The translations under genes were made by a program, and so were the position numbers. The notes beneath the pieces are model-generated. The model did no database searches and was not told the origin of the DNA. It saw nothing but the letters and a program-made list of their open reading frames with translations. From Rhodanobacter sp. OK091 (lineage in GTDB: Bacteria > Pseudomonadota > Gammaproteobacteria > Xanthomonadales > Rhodanobacteraceae), in NCBI RefSeq assembly GCF_900142825.1, contig NZ_FRCH01000001.1, forward strand, positions 930,001 through 994,000: a stretch of 64,000 nt of DNA, read 5' to 3'. This document shows positions 45,235 to 55,148 of this stretch, piece after piece. The number at the start of each line of letters is the position of its first letter. Position 1 is the stretch's first letter.

Positions 45235-47091
45235 ATGACGTCACGTCAGACATCGCCGTTCCCCTCGCCTGCCCTTGCCGCACTCGGCCTGCTGCTGAGC
45301 CTGGCCGGTTCGCTGGTCGCGCAGACGATGCCGGCGTCGTCGAATGCCGGTGTGCCGGTCGTGATCGATGGCGATGCGCTGGGCCAGCCGTTCGTGACGA
45401 AATATGCGCGCTTCCAGCCGGTACCGTTCAGCACCTTGCCCGGCTGGAATACGGATGCGCTGCGCGAGAGCCTCGACGTGTTCAGCCGCAGCTGCAAGGT
45501 GCTGTCGCGCAAGAATGCATGGAGCGCATCGTGCGGCGACCTCACCGGCGCCGACTCCGGCAGCGACGATGGCGCGCGCCGTTTCTTCGAAGCGCACTTC
45601 CAGGTCTACCAGGTGATGAACCCCGATGCGACGGCAGATGGTCGTATCACCGGCTATTACGAACCGCAGCTGGAAGGACGCAGCACGCGCAATGCGCAGT
45701 TCCGTTTCCCGGTGTATGGAGCTCCGCGCGATCTCTACCAGCTCGATGCGCGCTCGCTGAGCGGCGCGAGCCGGCAATGGTTCCGCATCGAAGACAACCG
45801 TTTGCTGGCCGCCGCACCCGGCACCGCCGACGCGCGCGAATACGAGCTGGCGCTGGACAACGACCTGCCCGACCTGGCCGACAAGCGTTATCGCGTGCGG
45901 CTGGACGGCGGCCGGATCGTGCCCTATTTCAACCGCCAGCAGATCGAGTCGCAAGGCATCGACGCACCGGTTCTGGCATGGGTGCAGGACGCCTATGTGC
46001 TGTATTCGATGCAGGTGCAAGGCTCGGGCAAGATCAAGCTGGAGGATGGCCGACTGGTTCGCGTGGCCTATGCCGAGCAGAACGGCCAGCCATTCCTGCC
46101 GAACGCTTCGTCCAGCGACACCGCCTTGGCCAGCAGTGCGATCAAGACGCGTGGCCTGCGCCTGGGCTCGGCCAGTGCCGCAGGCGAGGCGGCCAACGCG
46201 CCGACCGACGATGTCGCCTCGATCATCGCTCAGCTGCGGCATGGCAGTGGCAGCGGTCCTGCAGCCGATCCGGCGCCGGCAGCATCGCCGCGCGCCGCAA
46301 CACCGGCCAGCCACACCAGCACGACACCACACAACAGCGACGTACAGGCGATCATCGCGCAGCTGCGGCACGGCAATGCAGCAGCGACCGGCAGCGCATC
46401 CGCCGCCGCGGTCCAACCCATGCCGGCGGCCGCGTCAGCGGCTGCGCCGAAGGCTCACGATCCGCAGGTGCAGGCCATGATCGCGCAGCTACTCGGCAAG
46501 GCGCCGCCGCCCACGGCCGCCGGCTCCTTCAGCAGCAATGCGCAAACCCATGTCAGCGGCAGCGATGCCGCCCGAATGGCTGTAGATCCGCACCGCAAGG
46601 GCGTGGCCAAGAACATCACTGCCAGCAGCGGCAGCACCTCGGGCGGCGCACTCAGCGGTATCGGCGATCCGAGCTACGTCTTCTTCCGGGTGATTCCGGA
46701 TGGCCCACAAGGTCCGCTAGGCGCTCTCGGTGTGCCGCTCACGGCCGGTCGTTCGCTGGCCGTCGATCCGCGCACCACGCCGCTGGGCGCGCCGGTATTC
46801 GTCACCACCGCTGCACCCGGCGGCGCCGGCAGCATCGATCGGCTGATGTTCGCGCAAGACACCGGCGGCGCGATCCGCGGCAGCGTGCGCGGCGATTTCT
46901 TCTGGGGCTTCGGTGACGATGCCGGCAGCATGGCCGCTTCGATGAACGCCAACGGCCGCATGTGGTTGCTGCTGCCCAAGGGGCTCACGCTCGGCGCGCT
47001 CAATCCGAAAGTGCGCACGCGCGGACTCGGCAGCAGTGCCGCCGCGCCCGATTGCGTCATTCCGGACGACGAAAGCTGCGTCGAAAACTGA
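45235..47091 (+). CDS. MltA-type lytic transglycosylase with internal repeat insertion
   Basis: An exported murein lytic transglycosylase that cleaves peptidoglycan to 1,6-anhydro products. The 618-residue protein has a signal peptide and then the MltA domain (SFEAHFQVY-like FFEAHFQVYQV, GRITGYYEP, DAYVLYSMQVQGSGKI). The C-terminal 3D domain is SLAVDPRTTPLGAPVF and QDTGGAIRG with a catalytic Asp, ending FFWGFG. Between the halves lies an insertion of about 190 residues, Ala/Pro/Ser-rich, with three copies of a IIAQLRHG motif (residues about 325, 368 and 409). Standard MltA is about 365-400 residues. ATG 45235 has GGGAG upstream. In this T6SS block it may open the cell wall for the apparatus. 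Confidence 0.88.
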   Translation: MTSRQTSPFPSPALAALGLLLSLAGSLVAQTMPASSNAGVPVVIDGDALGQPFVTKYARFQPVPFSTLPGWNTDALRESLDVFSRSCKVLSRKNAWSASCGDLTGADSGSDDGARRFFEAHFQVYQVMNPDATADGRITGYYEPQLEGRSTRNAQFRFPVYGAPRDLYQLDARSLSGASRQWFRIEDNRLLAAAPGTADAREYELALDNDLPDLADKRYRVRLDGGRIVPYFNRQQIESQGIDAPVLAWVQDAYVLYSMQVQGSGKIKLEDGRLVRVAYAEQNGQPFLPNASSSDTALASSAIKTRGLRLGSASAAGEAANAPTDDVASIIAQLRHGSGSGPAADPAPAASPRAATPASHTSTTPHNSDVQAIIAQLRHGNAAATGSASAAAVQPMPAAASAAAPKAHDPQVQAMIAQLLGKAPPPTAAGSFSSNAQTHVSGSDAARMAVDPHRKGVAKNITASSGSTSGGALSGIGDPSYVFFRVIPDGPQGPLGALGVPLTAGRSLAVDPRTTPLGAPVFVTTAAPGGAGSIDRLMFAQDTGGAIRGSVRGDFFWGFGDDAGSMAASMNANGRMWLLLPKGLTLGALNPKVRTRGLGSSAAAPDCVIPDDESCVEN

Positions 47092-47130
47092 CCTGGTTTC
47101 CCATCCACTTTATAAACAGGGAATACATCC

Positions 47131-47718
47131 ATGCCCAACAACATCACCGGCCTGAACCTGCGACTGAACTGGTCAGATTTCATCGGGCAAGCTCCCCCGA
47201 ATCGGCCGGCCAATCAGGCCGCTTTCACCTCCGCCTCATTCAGCATCAATTTCGGCATCACGCAAGCTTTTGCGGCGATCGGCATGCGCGTGCCAAACGC
47301 AAGCAACGACCTAGGTTTCGTGGTGAGCAACCTGCAGATCAGCGTGACGTTGAACCGTCACCGGATGTGGTCGGTGGCAAGTGCGCAGACACCGGCGTTG
47401 CTGGCACACGAGCAAGGCCACTATGACATCGTGGCGTTGACGATGAGCGACCTGTTCAACGACCTGCTCAGCCCACCCAGCGTGATGGCCACGGAAAACG
47501 CCGTGAGGAATTTCGCGAGCGCACTGCAGACCGAAGCGTCGCGTCGCATCGATGCGATGGAGAGTTCGGTCCGCGGCGACGGACTCTACGACCAACAAAC
47601 GAATCACAGCCTGAATTCGGTGCAGCAGGCCAACTGGGACAGCGCCTTCGCCCTCGCCCGGCCGCCGACCGGCATGCGTTTCGATCTGGCCCTGGGAGCG
47701 CAAGGCATCTCGCCCTGA
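47131..47718 (+). CDS. HEQGH zinc-peptidase-like protein (DUF922-like)
   Basis: A 195-residue protein with a clear gluzincin-type zinc motif: LLAHEQGHYDI, with His93 and His97 as ligands and Glu94 as catalytic base. The same LAHEQGHFD wording occurs in DUF922 and related putative zinc proteases. A later acidic or His ligand is not obvious. There is no signal peptide and no cysteine. It lies between the mltA-like gene and tssF with short gaps, so it is in the rightward T6SS operon. It could be a T6SS effector or a processing enzyme; both are inference. I assign no symbol. Confidence 0.72.
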   Translation: MPNNITGLNLRLNWSDFIGQAPPNRPANQAAFTSASFSINFGITQAFAAIGMRVPNASNDLGFVVSNLQISVTLNRHRMWSVASAQTPALLAHEQGHYDIVALTMSDLFNDLLSPPSVMATENAVRNFASALQTEASRRIDAMESSVRGDGLYDQQTNHSLNSVQQANWDSAFALARPPTGMRFDLALGAQGISP

Positions 47719-47819
47719 GGGACGCCATAGGTTCTACACCCTTCGGGGAATAGAGCGCGCCGCCGCTCTGGTCGAGACTCTGGAAATCGCGGCATCGGCC
47801 GCACCCACCGTTACCGGCC

Positions 47820-49655
47820 ATGCTCGACGAATTGCTGCCTTATTACGAAAACGAGCTGACCAGCCTGCGCTCGCTGTCGAAGGAGTTCGCTGCGCGCTAC
47901 CCCAAGATCGCCTCGCGACTGTCGCTGGAAGGCGACGTCTGCGAAGACCCGCATGTGGAACGGCTGATCGAATCCTTCGCGTTCATCGCCTCGCGCATCC
48001 ACAAGAAACTGGACGACGATTTTCCGCAGATCACCGAAGCGCTGCTGTCGGTGCTGTACCCGCATTACCTGCGGCCGGTGCCATCGATGTCGATCGCACA
48101 ACTGGCGCCGACGGCGGGTGCCGAGCTGACCGCGATGCAGACGGTGCCGCGCGGCACTCCCTTGCTGACACGGGCGATCCAGGGCATGCCGGTACGTTAT
48201 CGCACCGCCTATCCGGTGCAGGTATGGCCGCTGAACGTAACCGAGGCTGCGTTCGAATCGGTGGAACGCTCGGCATTCGCCGTGCGCAGCGCCGACGTGG
48301 CAGCCAGCATACGGATCCGGCTGGAAGTGGTCGGCAAGACGACTTTCGCCGCGCTGGATCCGCACCAGCTGCGTTTTTATCTGGACGGTGAAAGTCCGTT
48401 GGTGCATGCGCTGCACGAGCTGCTGCTCAACAGCGTGGAATCGGTGACCGCGGTGGCGCCCGAGGGCGCGCCGATGGTGCCGCCGCAACGCCTGCCGGAA
48501 GGATGCATCCAGCCGGTGGGTTTCGGCATCGACGAGGGCCTGCTCGACTACGATCCGCGCAGCTTCCTCGGTTACCGGCTGCTGCAGGAGTACTTCACGC
48601 TGCCGGAGAAGTTCCTCTTCATCGACATCACCGGCCTCGACCTGAAGCGCTTCGGCACGGCCGTGGAATTGCGCATCGCACTGCGCTCGTTTGGACGTCC
48701 GGAACGCACGGCGCGAATGGAACAGACGGTGGGGCGTGACACCTTCCGCCTGCATTGCACGCCGATCGTGAACCTGTTCACCCAGCAGGCCGAGCCGGTT
48801 CGCGTCACCCAGCAGGTGAGCCAGTACCCGGTCATCCCGGACGTGCGCCGGCCACTGGGGCTGGAGGTGTATTCGATCGATCGCGTGCAGCGCCTCATGC
48901 GCAGCGGCGAGTCCAGCGTCGGCACCGAGTTCCTGCCGTTCTTCTCGACCCGCCATGGTCTCGGCGGCGACGACAGCGGCTGCTACTGGTACGCGCAACG
49001 GCTGCCTTCGGCGCGCCCCAACGACGACGGCACCGAAATGGCGATCGCGTTGGTCGACCGGCAGATGGATCCGCGTGTGCCGGCGGTCGAGACGCTATCG
49101 ATTTCACTCACCTGCACCAACCGCGATCTGCCCGCGCTGCTGCCGTTCGGCGGCGAGGAAAGCACCTTGCAAGTGGAGGACGGCGGTGTCATCGCCCGCG
49201 CCCGGCTGCTGAAGAAACCCACGCCGACCTGGCGCGCACCGATGCGCATGGCCAACCAGTGGCGGCTGATCTCGCATCTGTCGCTCAACCATTTGTCGAT
49301 CGTCGAAGGCGGCCGCGATGCACTGCTGGAAATCCTCAGTCTGTACAACTTCGCGGACTCCGCCACGCTGCGCAAGCAGATCGCTGGCATCGTCACGGTC
49401 AGCAGCCAGCCATCGCTGAGCCGCATCGGCAAGGCACCGCGGCAATCGTTCGTGCGCGGCACCGACATCGAGCTGACCTTCGACGAAGAACAGTACGTGG
49501 GTTCGGGAGCCTATCTGCTGGCGCGCGTGCTCGATCTTTTTTTCGGCCTGTACTGCACGGCCAACTCCTACACCCGGCTCACCGCACGCAGCGTGCAGCG
49601 CGAGGAGCCGCTGGCCACATTCGGGGCGCGTGCCGGCGCGCAGGCGCTGGTCTGA
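47820..49655 (+). CDS. tssF: T6SS baseplate subunit TssF
   Basis: TssF (VasA/ImpG) is a gp6-like baseplate wedge protein. The 611-residue protein starts MLDELLPYYENELTSLRSLSKEFA and contains RYPKIASRLSLEGDVCEDPHVERLIESFAF, split across the family's conserved N-terminal helices. QPVGFGIDEGLLDYDPRSF and FVRGTDIELTFDE also fit. It ends four bases before the tssG start. Confidence 0.95.
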   Translation: MLDELLPYYENELTSLRSLSKEFAARYPKIASRLSLEGDVCEDPHVERLIESFAFIASRIHKKLDDDFPQITEALLSVLYPHYLRPVPSMSIAQLAPTAGAELTAMQTVPRGTPLLTRAIQGMPVRYRTAYPVQVWPLNVTEAAFESVERSAFAVRSADVAASIRIRLEVVGKTTFAALDPHQLRFYLDGESPLVHALHELLLNSVESVTAVAPEGAPMVPPQRLPEGCIQPVGFGIDEGLLDYDPRSFLGYRLLQEYFTLPEKFLFIDITGLDLKRFGTAVELRIALRSFGRPERTARMEQTVGRDTFRLHCTPIVNLFTQQAEPVRVTQQVSQYPVIPDVRRPLGLEVYSIDRVQRLMRSGESSVGTEFLPFFSTRHGLGGDDSGCYWYAQRLPSARPNDDGTEMAIALVDRQMDPRVPAVETLSISLTCTNRDLPALLPFGGEESTLQVEDGGVIARARLLKKPTPTWRAPMRMANQWRLISHLSLNHLSIVEGGRDALLEILSLYNFADSATLRKQIAGIVTVSSQPSLSRIGKAPRQSFVRGTDIELTFDEEQYVGSGAYLLARVLDLFFGLYCTANSYTRLTARSVQREEPLATFGARAGAQALV

Positions 49656-49659
49656 TGCC

Positions 49660-50808
49660 ATGACCACGATGGACCAGCCCATCGGCAGCTTGCCCGGCGA
49701 CAAATCGCCGCTGCCGGCATCGCCGCTGCCGCTGCTGGCCGGCGCGCTTACCGTGCCCGGGCTGCTGCCGCGCGCACCACTGGACGGATTGCTGGCCGAG
49801 CCGGAACGCTACGGTTTCTTCCAGGCCGTGCGCCTGCTGTATCGCGCGCACGGCATGCCCGCACCCGCCGGCGGTGCATCGCCGCGCGATGCGCTGCATT
49901 TCACGGTACCGCCGTCGCTGAACTTTCCGCCTTGCGAACTGCATGCATTGCAACGTGACACGCAGGACGACAGCGCCGCACCGCAGTTCACGATGAGCGT
50001 GAATTTTCTCGGCCTGACCGGACCTTCCGGCGTGCTGCCGAGGCATTACACCGAATGGTTGATGACCCAGCTGAAAGCGCGCGATCCGGCCGCGCGCGAC
50101 TTCATGGACATGTTCAACCATCGTCTGCTGAGCCTGTTCTGGCGTACCTGGGCCAAGCATCGCTGCGAACTCGGCGGCGAGCTGGCCGGCGACCGCGGCG
50201 CGGGCAGCGTGCTGCGGCACGTCTACGACCTGATCGGACTCGGCACTCCGGCACTGCATGCGTTGGTCGAACCGCGCTCGCGCCACGCCGCAAAGCCGAC
50301 CCTGCCGGCCGCTGCGCTCGGCTATTACAGCGGCCTGGTCGCGCAGCATCCGCATGGTGTCGGTGCGCTGGCGCAGGTGATCGGCGACGTGGTCGATGCG
50401 CCGGTGGAAGTGATCGGCAGTCACGGTACCTGGCAACGCATTCCCTTGCGCGACCGCACTCGGCTGGGCCGTAGCAATCAGCGTTTCGGCGACGGCTGCG
50501 TGCTGGGCACGCGGTTCTGGGACCGGCAGACCACGGTACGTGTACGCATCGGCCCGCTGCGCCTGCGCGGCTTCGAAGCGTTGCTGCCGCAACGTGAACT
50601 GCTGGCCTCGGTGGTGGAGCTGTTGCGCTTTCTCACCGGACTGGCGCTCGATCTGGACATCCAGCTGGTGCTGCGGGCCGAGGCCGTGCCGCGCGCGCGC
50701 ATGGGTGGTACGCGGCCGGCGCGACTGGGCTGGAACAGCTGGCTGGCAGGGCGACGCAGCGAACGCCCCGCCGACGAATGCCGCTTCGTATTTACCGGTT
50801 TGACGTGA
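49660..50808 (+). CDS. tssG: T6SS baseplate subunit TssG
   Basis: TssG (VasB/ImpH) joins TssF and TssE in the baseplate wedge. The 382-residue protein shows PERYGFFQAVRLLYRAHG, PPSLNFPPCELHAL, FLGLTGPSGVLPRHYTEWL and DFMDMFNHRLLSLFWRTW, all TssG signatures. ATG 49660 follows the tssF stop by four bases; the frame opens 30 bases earlier. A repeat element separates it from tssH. Confidence 0.94.
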   Translation: MTTMDQPIGSLPGDKSPLPASPLPLLAGALTVPGLLPRAPLDGLLAEPERYGFFQAVRLLYRAHGMPAPAGGASPRDALHFTVPPSLNFPPCELHALQRDTQDDSAAPQFTMSVNFLGLTGPSGVLPRHYTEWLMTQLKARDPAARDFMDMFNHRLLSLFWRTWAKHRCELGGELAGDRGAGSVLRHVYDLIGLGTPALHALVEPRSRHAAKPTLPAAALGYYSGLVAQHPHGVGALAQVIGDVVDAPVEVIGSHGTWQRIPLRDRTRLGRSNQRFGDGCVLGTRFWDRQTTVRVRIGPLRLRGFEALLPQRELLASVVELLRFLTGLALDLDIQLVLRAEAVPRARMGGTRPARLGWNSWLAGRRSERPADECRFVFTGLT

Positions 50809-50816
50809 TTCAAAAA

Positions 50817-50957
50817 CCCCCTCTCCCCTCTGGGGGAGAGGGCTGGGGTGAGGGGATGGGGCTTGCGCGTAACTTCACCAACGCGCTCCGCCCAGCCCCT
50901 CATCTGCCCCGGCCTTTACCTAAGCCGGGGGGCACTTTCTCCTCGAAGGGGAGAAGG
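50817..50957. repeat. Composite palindrome, CTCTCCCC family, copy 2
   Basis: A hairpin CCCTCTCCCC/GGGGGAGAGGG lies at about 50817-50842, followed by GGCTGGGGTGAGGGG. An inverted partner CCCAGCCCCTCA lies near 50890, and a closing hairpin TTTCTCC/GGGGAGAA near 50936-50955. Layout and wording match the element between tssA and tssB. It fills the tssG-tssH gap and ends 23 bases before the tssH start. Confidence 0.7.
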
Positions 50958-50979
50958 AAACAACTTCAGGAGAGCAGTC

Positions 50980-53628
50980 ATGGCCATCAATCTGCGCGCA
51001 CTCGTAGCGCGACTCAACACCACCTGCCGCGGCGCGATGGAAGGCGCCGCCGGGCTGTGCCTATCGCGCACGCATTACGACGTGGAGATCGAGCACCTGC
51101 TGCTGAAGCTGCTCGAAGTGGACAACAGCGACATCCGCCGCATTCTTCGCCAGTTCGACGTCGCTCCCGAGCGGCTGGAAAAGGAGCTCGGCCAGATCCT
51201 GGTCGGTTTCAAGACCGGCAATACACGGACCCCGGCGCTGTCCGGCCATATCCCGGAGCTGCTGGAGCAGGCGTGGACTTACGCCTCGATCGAATTCGGC
51301 GAAACGCGCATCCGCAGCGGCCACCTGCTGGTGGCGCTGGTCGCGGTGCCTGAGCTGCGTCGGCTGGTGCCGGCCAAGTCGCTGGCGGACATCAATGTCG
51401 AGACGCTGCAGAAGAACTTCCACGCGCTGGTCGAGTCCTCGGTGGAAGCACGCGAAGCACGCAGCTTCGGCGAAGGCGACGGCAGTCCGATGGCCGCAGC
51501 GACAGGTGTTGGCGATGGCAGCGGCAAGCCCAGCGCCACGCCCAACCTGGACAAGTTCTGCAGCAATCTCACCCTGCGCGCGCGCGAAGGCAAACTCGAC
51601 ACCGTGCTCGGCCGCGACGAGGAAATCCGCCAGATGGTGGACATCCTCACCCGCCGCCGGCAGAACAGCCCTATCCTCACCGGCGAGCCCGGCGTCGGCA
51701 AGACCGCGGTGGTCGAAGGCCTCGCCGCGCGCATCGCCGCCGGCGACGTACCGCCGATACTGAAGAACGTGGAACTGCTCTCGCTAGACCTCGGCATGCT
51801 GCAAGCCGGTGCCAGCGTGAAAGGCGAATTCGAGGCACGACTGAAAGGCGTGATCGACGAAGTGAAGGCAAGCGCCAAGCCGATCATCATGTTCATCGAC
51901 GAAGCTCACACCTTGATCGGCGCCGGTGGCGCGGCCGGCCAGAACGACGCGGCCAACCTGCTCAAGCCGGCGCTGGCGCGCGGCGAGCTGCGCACCATCG
52001 CCGCCACCACCTGGGGCGAATACAAGAAATACTTCGAGAAGGATGCCGCCCTCACCCGCCGCTTCCAGGTCGTGAAAGTGGACGAACCCGACGAAGCGCG
52101 CGCGGTAAGCATGTTGCGCGGGGTGGCCAAGGCGATGGCGAAGCACCACCAGGTGCGCGTGCTGGACGAAGCGGTGACCGAAGCGGTGAAACTCTCCGCG
52201 CGCTACATCGTCGGTCGCCAACTACCGGACAAGGCGGTCAGCGTGCTCGATACCGCGTGCGCACGCATCGGCATCGGCCTCAACTCGATCCCCGCATCGG
52301 TCGAGGACAGCCGCAAGCGACTGGAAATCCTCGCCACCGAGCGCGAACAACTGGCGAAGGAAGCCTCCGGCGGCAGCGACCACGCGAAACGCCTGGCTGA
52401 GATCGACGCCGAAACCACCGAGCTGAAAACCTCGCTGGAAGCTCTGGAAACGCGCTGGAAACAGGAGCTCGAACTGGTCGGCCAGATCCACGCCAAGCTC
52501 GACGAGGTGGAAGCGCTCGCCGCCGACGCACCCGAGCGCGCCGGCCTGGTCAGTGAACTCAACACACTGCGCGCCAACCTGAAATCGCTGCAAGGTCAGG
52601 CACCGATGGTCAATGCGCTGGTCGATGCGAATACCGCCGCGCAGATCATCGCTGCGTGGACAGGCATTCCGCTCGGCAAGATGGTCGCGGACGAAATCCA
52701 GAACGTGCTCAAGCTGCGCGAGCAGCTGGAGGAACGGGTGATCGGCCAGAGCCACGCGCTGGACGCGATCGCCCAGCGCGTGCGCACCTCGCGGGCGAAC
52801 CTGGAAGACCCGAACAAGCCCAAAGGTGTGTTCCTGCTGGTCGGCACCTCCGGCGTGGGCAAGACCGAGACCGCGATCGCGCTGGCCGATATCCTGTATG
52901 GCGGCGAACGCAACATGATCACCATCAACATGAGCGAGTACCAGGAGGCACACACCGTCTCCAGCCTCAAAGGCTCACCGCCCGGCTACGTCGGCTACGG
53001 CGAAGGCGGCGTGCTGACCGAAGCCGTGCGGCGCCGGCCCTACTCCGTCGTGCTGCTGGACGAAATCGAAAAAGCCCATCCGGACGTGCTGGAACTATTT
53101 TTCCAGGTGTTCGACAAAGGCGTGATGGAAGACGGCGAAGGCCGCGAGATCGATTTCAAGAACACCATCATCATCCTCACTTCCAACGCGGGCACCGACC
53201 TGATCATGCGAGCCTGCGCCGGCGACGGCGAGGTGCCCACGGTCGAGGCACTCGGCGATATCCTGCGCCCCGAACTGCAGGATCACTTCAAGCCCGCCTT
53301 CATCGGCCGCACCACGGTGATCCCGTTCTACCCGCTGCGCGACGTGAACATGAAGAAAATCGTGCGGCTGAAACTCAACAAGATCGTCAAGCGCATCGCC
53401 GCCAACCACGGCGCCTGCTTCAGCTACGACGACCATCTGGTCGACACCATCGCCGCGCGCTGCACCGAGGTCGACTCCGGCGCCCGCAACATCGACAACA
53501 TCTTGAGCGGCAGCTTGCTTCCCGAAGTCGCCGGCGAAGTACTCGAGCGCATGAGCCGCAGCGAGCCGGTGCAGGAAATCAAGGCCAGCGTGGGCGAGGA
53601 CGGACGGTTCGCGTATGCATTGACGTGA
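50980..53628 (+). CDS. tssH: T6SS sheath-recycling ATPase TssH (ClpV)
   Basis: ClpV is the AAA+ unfoldase that disassembles contracted TssBC sheaths. The 882-residue protein has the ClpV N-domain ([34 protein letters not shown]). AAA1 has Walker [14 protein letters not shown] near residue 235 and Walker [15 protein letters not shown] coiled-coil middle domain follows. AAA2 has Walker [13 protein letters not shown] near residue 622 and [19 protein letters not shown] 50980 has AGGAG upstream. It ends the core rightward T6SS genes before a lower-GC insertion. Confidence 0.96.
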   Translation: MAINLRALVARLNTTCRGAMEGAAGLCLSRTHYDVEIEHLLLKLLEVDNSDIRRILRQFDVAPERLEKELGQILVGFKTGNTRTPALSGHIPELLEQAWTYASIEFGETRIRSGHLLVALVAVPELRRLVPAKSLADINVETLQKNFHALVESSVEAREARSFGEGDGSPMAAATGVGDGSGKPSATPNLDKFCSNLTLRAREGKLDTVLGRDEEIRQMVDILTRRRQNSPILTGEPGVGKTAVVEGLAARIAAGDVPPILKNVELLSLDLGMLQAGASVKGEFEARLKGVIDEVKASAKPIIMFIDEAHTLIGAGGAAGQNDAANLLKPALARGELRTIAATTWGEYKKYFEKDAALTRRFQVVKVDEPDEARAVSMLRGVAKAMAKHHQVRVLDEAVTEAVKLSARYIVGRQLPDKAVSVLDTACARIGIGLNSIPASVEDSRKRLEILATEREQLAKEASGGSDHAKRLAEIDAETTELKTSLEALETRWKQELELVGQIHAKLDEVEALAADAPERAGLVSELNTLRANLKSLQGQAPMVNALVDANTAAQIIAAWTGIPLGKMVADEIQNVLKLREQLEERVIGQSHALDAIAQRVRTSRANLEDPNKPKGVFLLVGTSGVGKTETAIALADILYGGERNMITINMSEYQEAHTVSSLKGSPPGYVGYGEGGVLTEAVRRRPYSVVLLDEIEKAHPDVLELFFQVFDKGVMEDGEGREIDFKNTIIILTSNAGTDLIMRACAGDGEVPTVEALGDILRPELQDHFKPAFIGRTTVIPFYPLRDVNMKKIVRLKLNKIVKRIAANHGACFSYDDHLVDTIAARCTEVDSGARNIDNILSGSLLPEVAGEVLERMSRSEPVQEIKASVGEDGRFAYALT

Positions 53629-53706
53629 ACGGGGCCTGGCGGGCAAGGGCTCGGGCGCGGACTCGTGGTCCAAGCCTAGGCGCCCGTCCGCCCGGATGCT
53701 AATTGG

Positions 53707-53724
53707 CCGGCTTGCGCAAGCCGG
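53707..53724. repeat. Perfect 18-bp palindrome after tssH
   Basis: CCGGCTTGCGCAAGCCGG is a perfect dyad in the 120-base gap between the convergent tssH and quinone reductase genes. It has no T-tract on either side. It marks the left border of the lower-GC insertion and may act as a bidirectional transcription end. Confidence 0.45.
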
Positions 53725-53748
53725 AATGTTGGCTGCAAATACCGACGA

Positions 53749-54342
53749 TCACGACCATTTTGAAAGCGCATGTTCAATGCGCGAGCAGAACTGTTGCACC
53801 TGAGGTTGCGTGAGGCGTTCGGCCTGGTAGAGCGACAACATCTCGAACCGGCAAGCAGGCGCACAGGTGCCCAAAAGAGCTGCCTTCAGAACCCGCTTCA
53901 CGGGCTGCCAAAGAACCAGGCGATCAACCCACCAGGGCGACCCAAGAGAAGTGACAGCCAATGCTCTTTTGAGATGGCGGAGCCTTGGCCTGATCGGGCC
54001 GAGGTCAGTTGCGTGATCGTAAGCGACACCAGGAGCCCACACCCGGTCAAACCAACCTTTCAATATGGCGGGGAAGCCAAACCACCAAGTGGGAAAAACA
54101 AGAACCAGCGCCTCGGCGGAAAGCAAACGACTGAGCTGTTCCCGAACATCAGTGGAATCGAACAGAGGTCCGTAATAGCTTTCGCGCTCACCGACGGTGA
54201 GGAGTGGCGAGAAGCCGGACCGGTAAAGATCTTCGACTTGCACCTCATGGCCGCTTGCGACTAATGCCGCGATAGCTGACTGAGCCATCGAGTGGCACAG
54301 GCTATCGCTGATTGGATGCGCGATAACGACAAGGCACTTCAT
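53749..54342 (-). CDS. NAD(P)H-dependent quinone reductase-like flavoprotein
   Basis: A 197-residue flavodoxin-fold oxidoreductase of the NQO1/MdaB/KefF group, which reduces quinones with NAD(P)H using FAD or FMN. It starts MKCLVVIAHPISDSLCHSMA with the flavin-binding strand-loop. EVQVEDLYRSGFSPLLT follows, then the characteristic VFPTWWFGFPAILKGWFDRVW. The C-terminus is helical. It runs opposite to the T6SS genes, and its composition is visibly less GC-rich than theirs, which suggests separate origin. Confidence 0.86.
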   Translation of the reverse strand: MKCLVVIAHPISDSLCHSMAQSAIAALVASGHEVQVEDLYRSGFSPLLTVGERESYYGPLFDSTDVREQLSRLLSAEALVLVFPTWWFGFPAILKGWFDRVWAPGVAYDHATDLGPIRPRLRHLKRALAVTSLGSPWWVDRLVLWQPVKRVLKAALLGTCAPACRFEMLSLYQAERLTQPQVQQFCSRIEHALSKWS

Positions 54343-54401
54343 CGATCCGTGACCATGCTGGCTAATGTTTGATGGAAGGGTTCGCTTTCATCGACGATCA
54401 C

Positions 54402-55148
54402 TCAATGCCGAGTGACGACTATGGGTTCGCCCTTCGTAATGATCATCGTGTGCTCGTATTGCGCGGACAAGTTGCCATGCGCTCCAACCAAGGTCCATCC
54501 GTCGGATGTCTCGGTCACCACGCGGCTCCTTGTTGAGAGGAAGGGCTCGATGGTGATCACCATGCCATCCCTCAAGATGCGCCTGTCCGTCGGATCAAAG
54601 TACCCGGGAATGTGTTCGGGTGCCTCATGAAGTGCACGGCCAACCCCGTGGCTACCCAGGTTTTCGATGATCTTGAAGCCGTATGTCTTCGCCGTTCGCT
54701 GGATTGCGGCACCGATGCCATTGATGGGCTGGCCGGCACGGGCCTGCTTCATGGCTTGCTCGAGCGCCGTGCGGGTGGCATGGCACAAGCGCGTCTTCTG
54801 TGGATTGGTCGGGGGTACGATTTTCGTTCCTCCGGTATCGGCGAAGTAGCCTCCCAACTCAGCAGAAACATCGACGTTCAATACGTCGCCAGGTCGAATC
54901 ACTCGATCGCCCGGGATGCCGTGTGCGGCCTCCTCGTTGATGCTGATGCAGGTCGAGCCCGGGAAGTCATAGGTGAGTTTCGGCGCCGATCGTGCGCCGT
55001 GTCTTTCAAGCAATCGCTCACCCAGTGAATCCAGCTCGCGCGTCGTCATGCCGGGTTCGGCAGCATCGAGCATTTCCTGTAACACGAACGAAACGATCTT
55101 GCCTATGCGTTTGAGTGCGACGACATCGTCTTCAGTTTCGATGGTCAT
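54402..55148 (-). CDS. map: Type I methionine aminopeptidase
   Basis: A 248-residue type I methionine aminopeptidase, removing N-terminal methionine from new proteins. Metal ligands are visible as Asp in NVDVSAELGGYFADTGG, His in GSHGVGRALHEAP, Glu in MVITIEPF and Glu in QYEHTMII. THGARSAPKLTYDFPGSTCISINEEAAHGIP is the substrate-side region (quoted in part: STCISINEEAAHGIPG). A second housekeeping map copy elsewhere is likely, so this may be an accessory paralogue. It precedes the quinone reductase on the same strand by 59 bases and shares its lower GC. Confidence 0.92.
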   Translation of the reverse strand: MTIETEDDVVALKRIGKIVSFVLQEMLDAAEPGMTTRELDSLGERLLERHGARSAPKLTYDFPGSTCISINEEAAHGIPGDRVIRPGDVLNVDVSAELGGYFADTGGTKIVPPTNPQKTRLCHATRTALEQAMKQARAGQPINGIGAAIQRTAKTYGFKIIENLGSHGVGRALHEAPEHIPGYFDPTDRRILRDGMVITIEPFLSTRSRVVTETSDGWTLVGAHGNLSAQYEHTMIITKGEPIVVTRH

